Assembly: GCA_030649945.1 (NCBI GenBank) | Contig: JAUSFE010000138.1 | Span: 62,001 to 126,000, forward strand | Length of the DNA: 64,000 bases | Source: Dehalococcoidia bacterium | GTDB taxonomy: Bacteria > Chloroflexota > Dehalococcoidia > SM23-28-2 > RBG-16-64-32 | Reading direction: 5' to 3' | Shown: positions 63,986 to 64,000 of the stretch, one piece after another | How the letters are laid out: every line of letters begins with the position of its first letter | Numbering within the stretch: the first letter of the stretch is position 1 | Program-made: the position numbers and the translations under genes | The notes under the pieces: model-generated | Databases searched by the model: none | Told to the model about the DNA's origin: nothing | Seen by the model: only the letters and a program-made list of their open reading frames with translations

Positions 63986-64000
63986 AGGCCGCGGGTCAGG

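Overview
High-GC bacterial chromosome segment, most likely from the Chloroflexota (Dehalococcoidia-like). This is inferred from gene content: a monoderm-type phosphatidylinositol-mannoside cluster, Pro/Thr/Ser-stalk surface proteins with dockerin-like repeats, small DUF5679 and DUF6391 proteins, MoxR/VWA proteins, and intergenic spacers full of short palindromes of the ccctgagcttgtcgaaggg type. No rRNA, tRNA or CRISPR array was seen. Everything here was read by eye from the sequence; no database search was run.

Layout. 1-1.9 kb: end of rseP, a small cupin, ispG. 1.9-22 kb: a long accessory stretch holding a choice-of-anchor L/multi-TM surface protein, sugar isomerase-like protein, MFS exporter, a 1.95-kb unit bounded by a perfect 16-bp inverted repeat (IS1-like transposase stub, P63C protein, frameshifted small gene, collagen-like protein), GNAT, amidase, serine hydrolase, secreted dockerin-tagged metalloprotease, DUF885 peptidase, and a decayed defence island (AIPR plus truncated C5 methyltransferase). 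22-29 kb: proS, then nusA-rnpM-infB-rbfA-truB with its own promoter and a leader terminator. 29-35 kb: a DUF5679 mini-protein and a five-gene inositol-lipid operon (HTH-fused inositol-phosphate synthase, acyltransferase, PHP protein, PimA-like mannosyltransferase, CDP-alcohol phosphatidyltransferase). 35-46 kb: double-thioredoxin protein, membrane-anchored gluzincin, prfB with programmed frameshift, endonuclease V, two-component pair with a structured leader, recF, lipid kinase, VOC protein, RCK K+ channel. 46-58.9 kb: VWA protein and MoxR-like AAA+ ATPase separated by about 9 kb of recombining cyclase fragments, tandem repeats and a 1075-residue dockerin/cohesin/SdrD-B/RTX mosaic. 58.9-64 kb: GIY-YIG/AIR-synthase fusion, DedA, a lipoprotein with a second copy of its tail about 0.8 kb further on, a small dockerin protein, DUF6391.

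Common threads. (1) Housekeeping synteny (rseP-ispG ... proS-nusA-infB-truB; MoxR ... VWA) has been opened by accessory DNA. (2) Three copies of a small CTAG-targeting inverted-repeat element sit exactly at gene stop codons. (3) Dispersed palindromes have entered reading frames (ProRS, cyclases, GIY-YIG/AIRS, RbfA tail). (4) At least eight genes have a -10 hexamer only 6-9 nt before the start codon, which suggests widespread leaderless mRNAs. (5) Three exported proteins carry dockerin-like repeats and one also carries a cohesin-like domain, which raises the possibility of a small cellulosome-like surface assembly.
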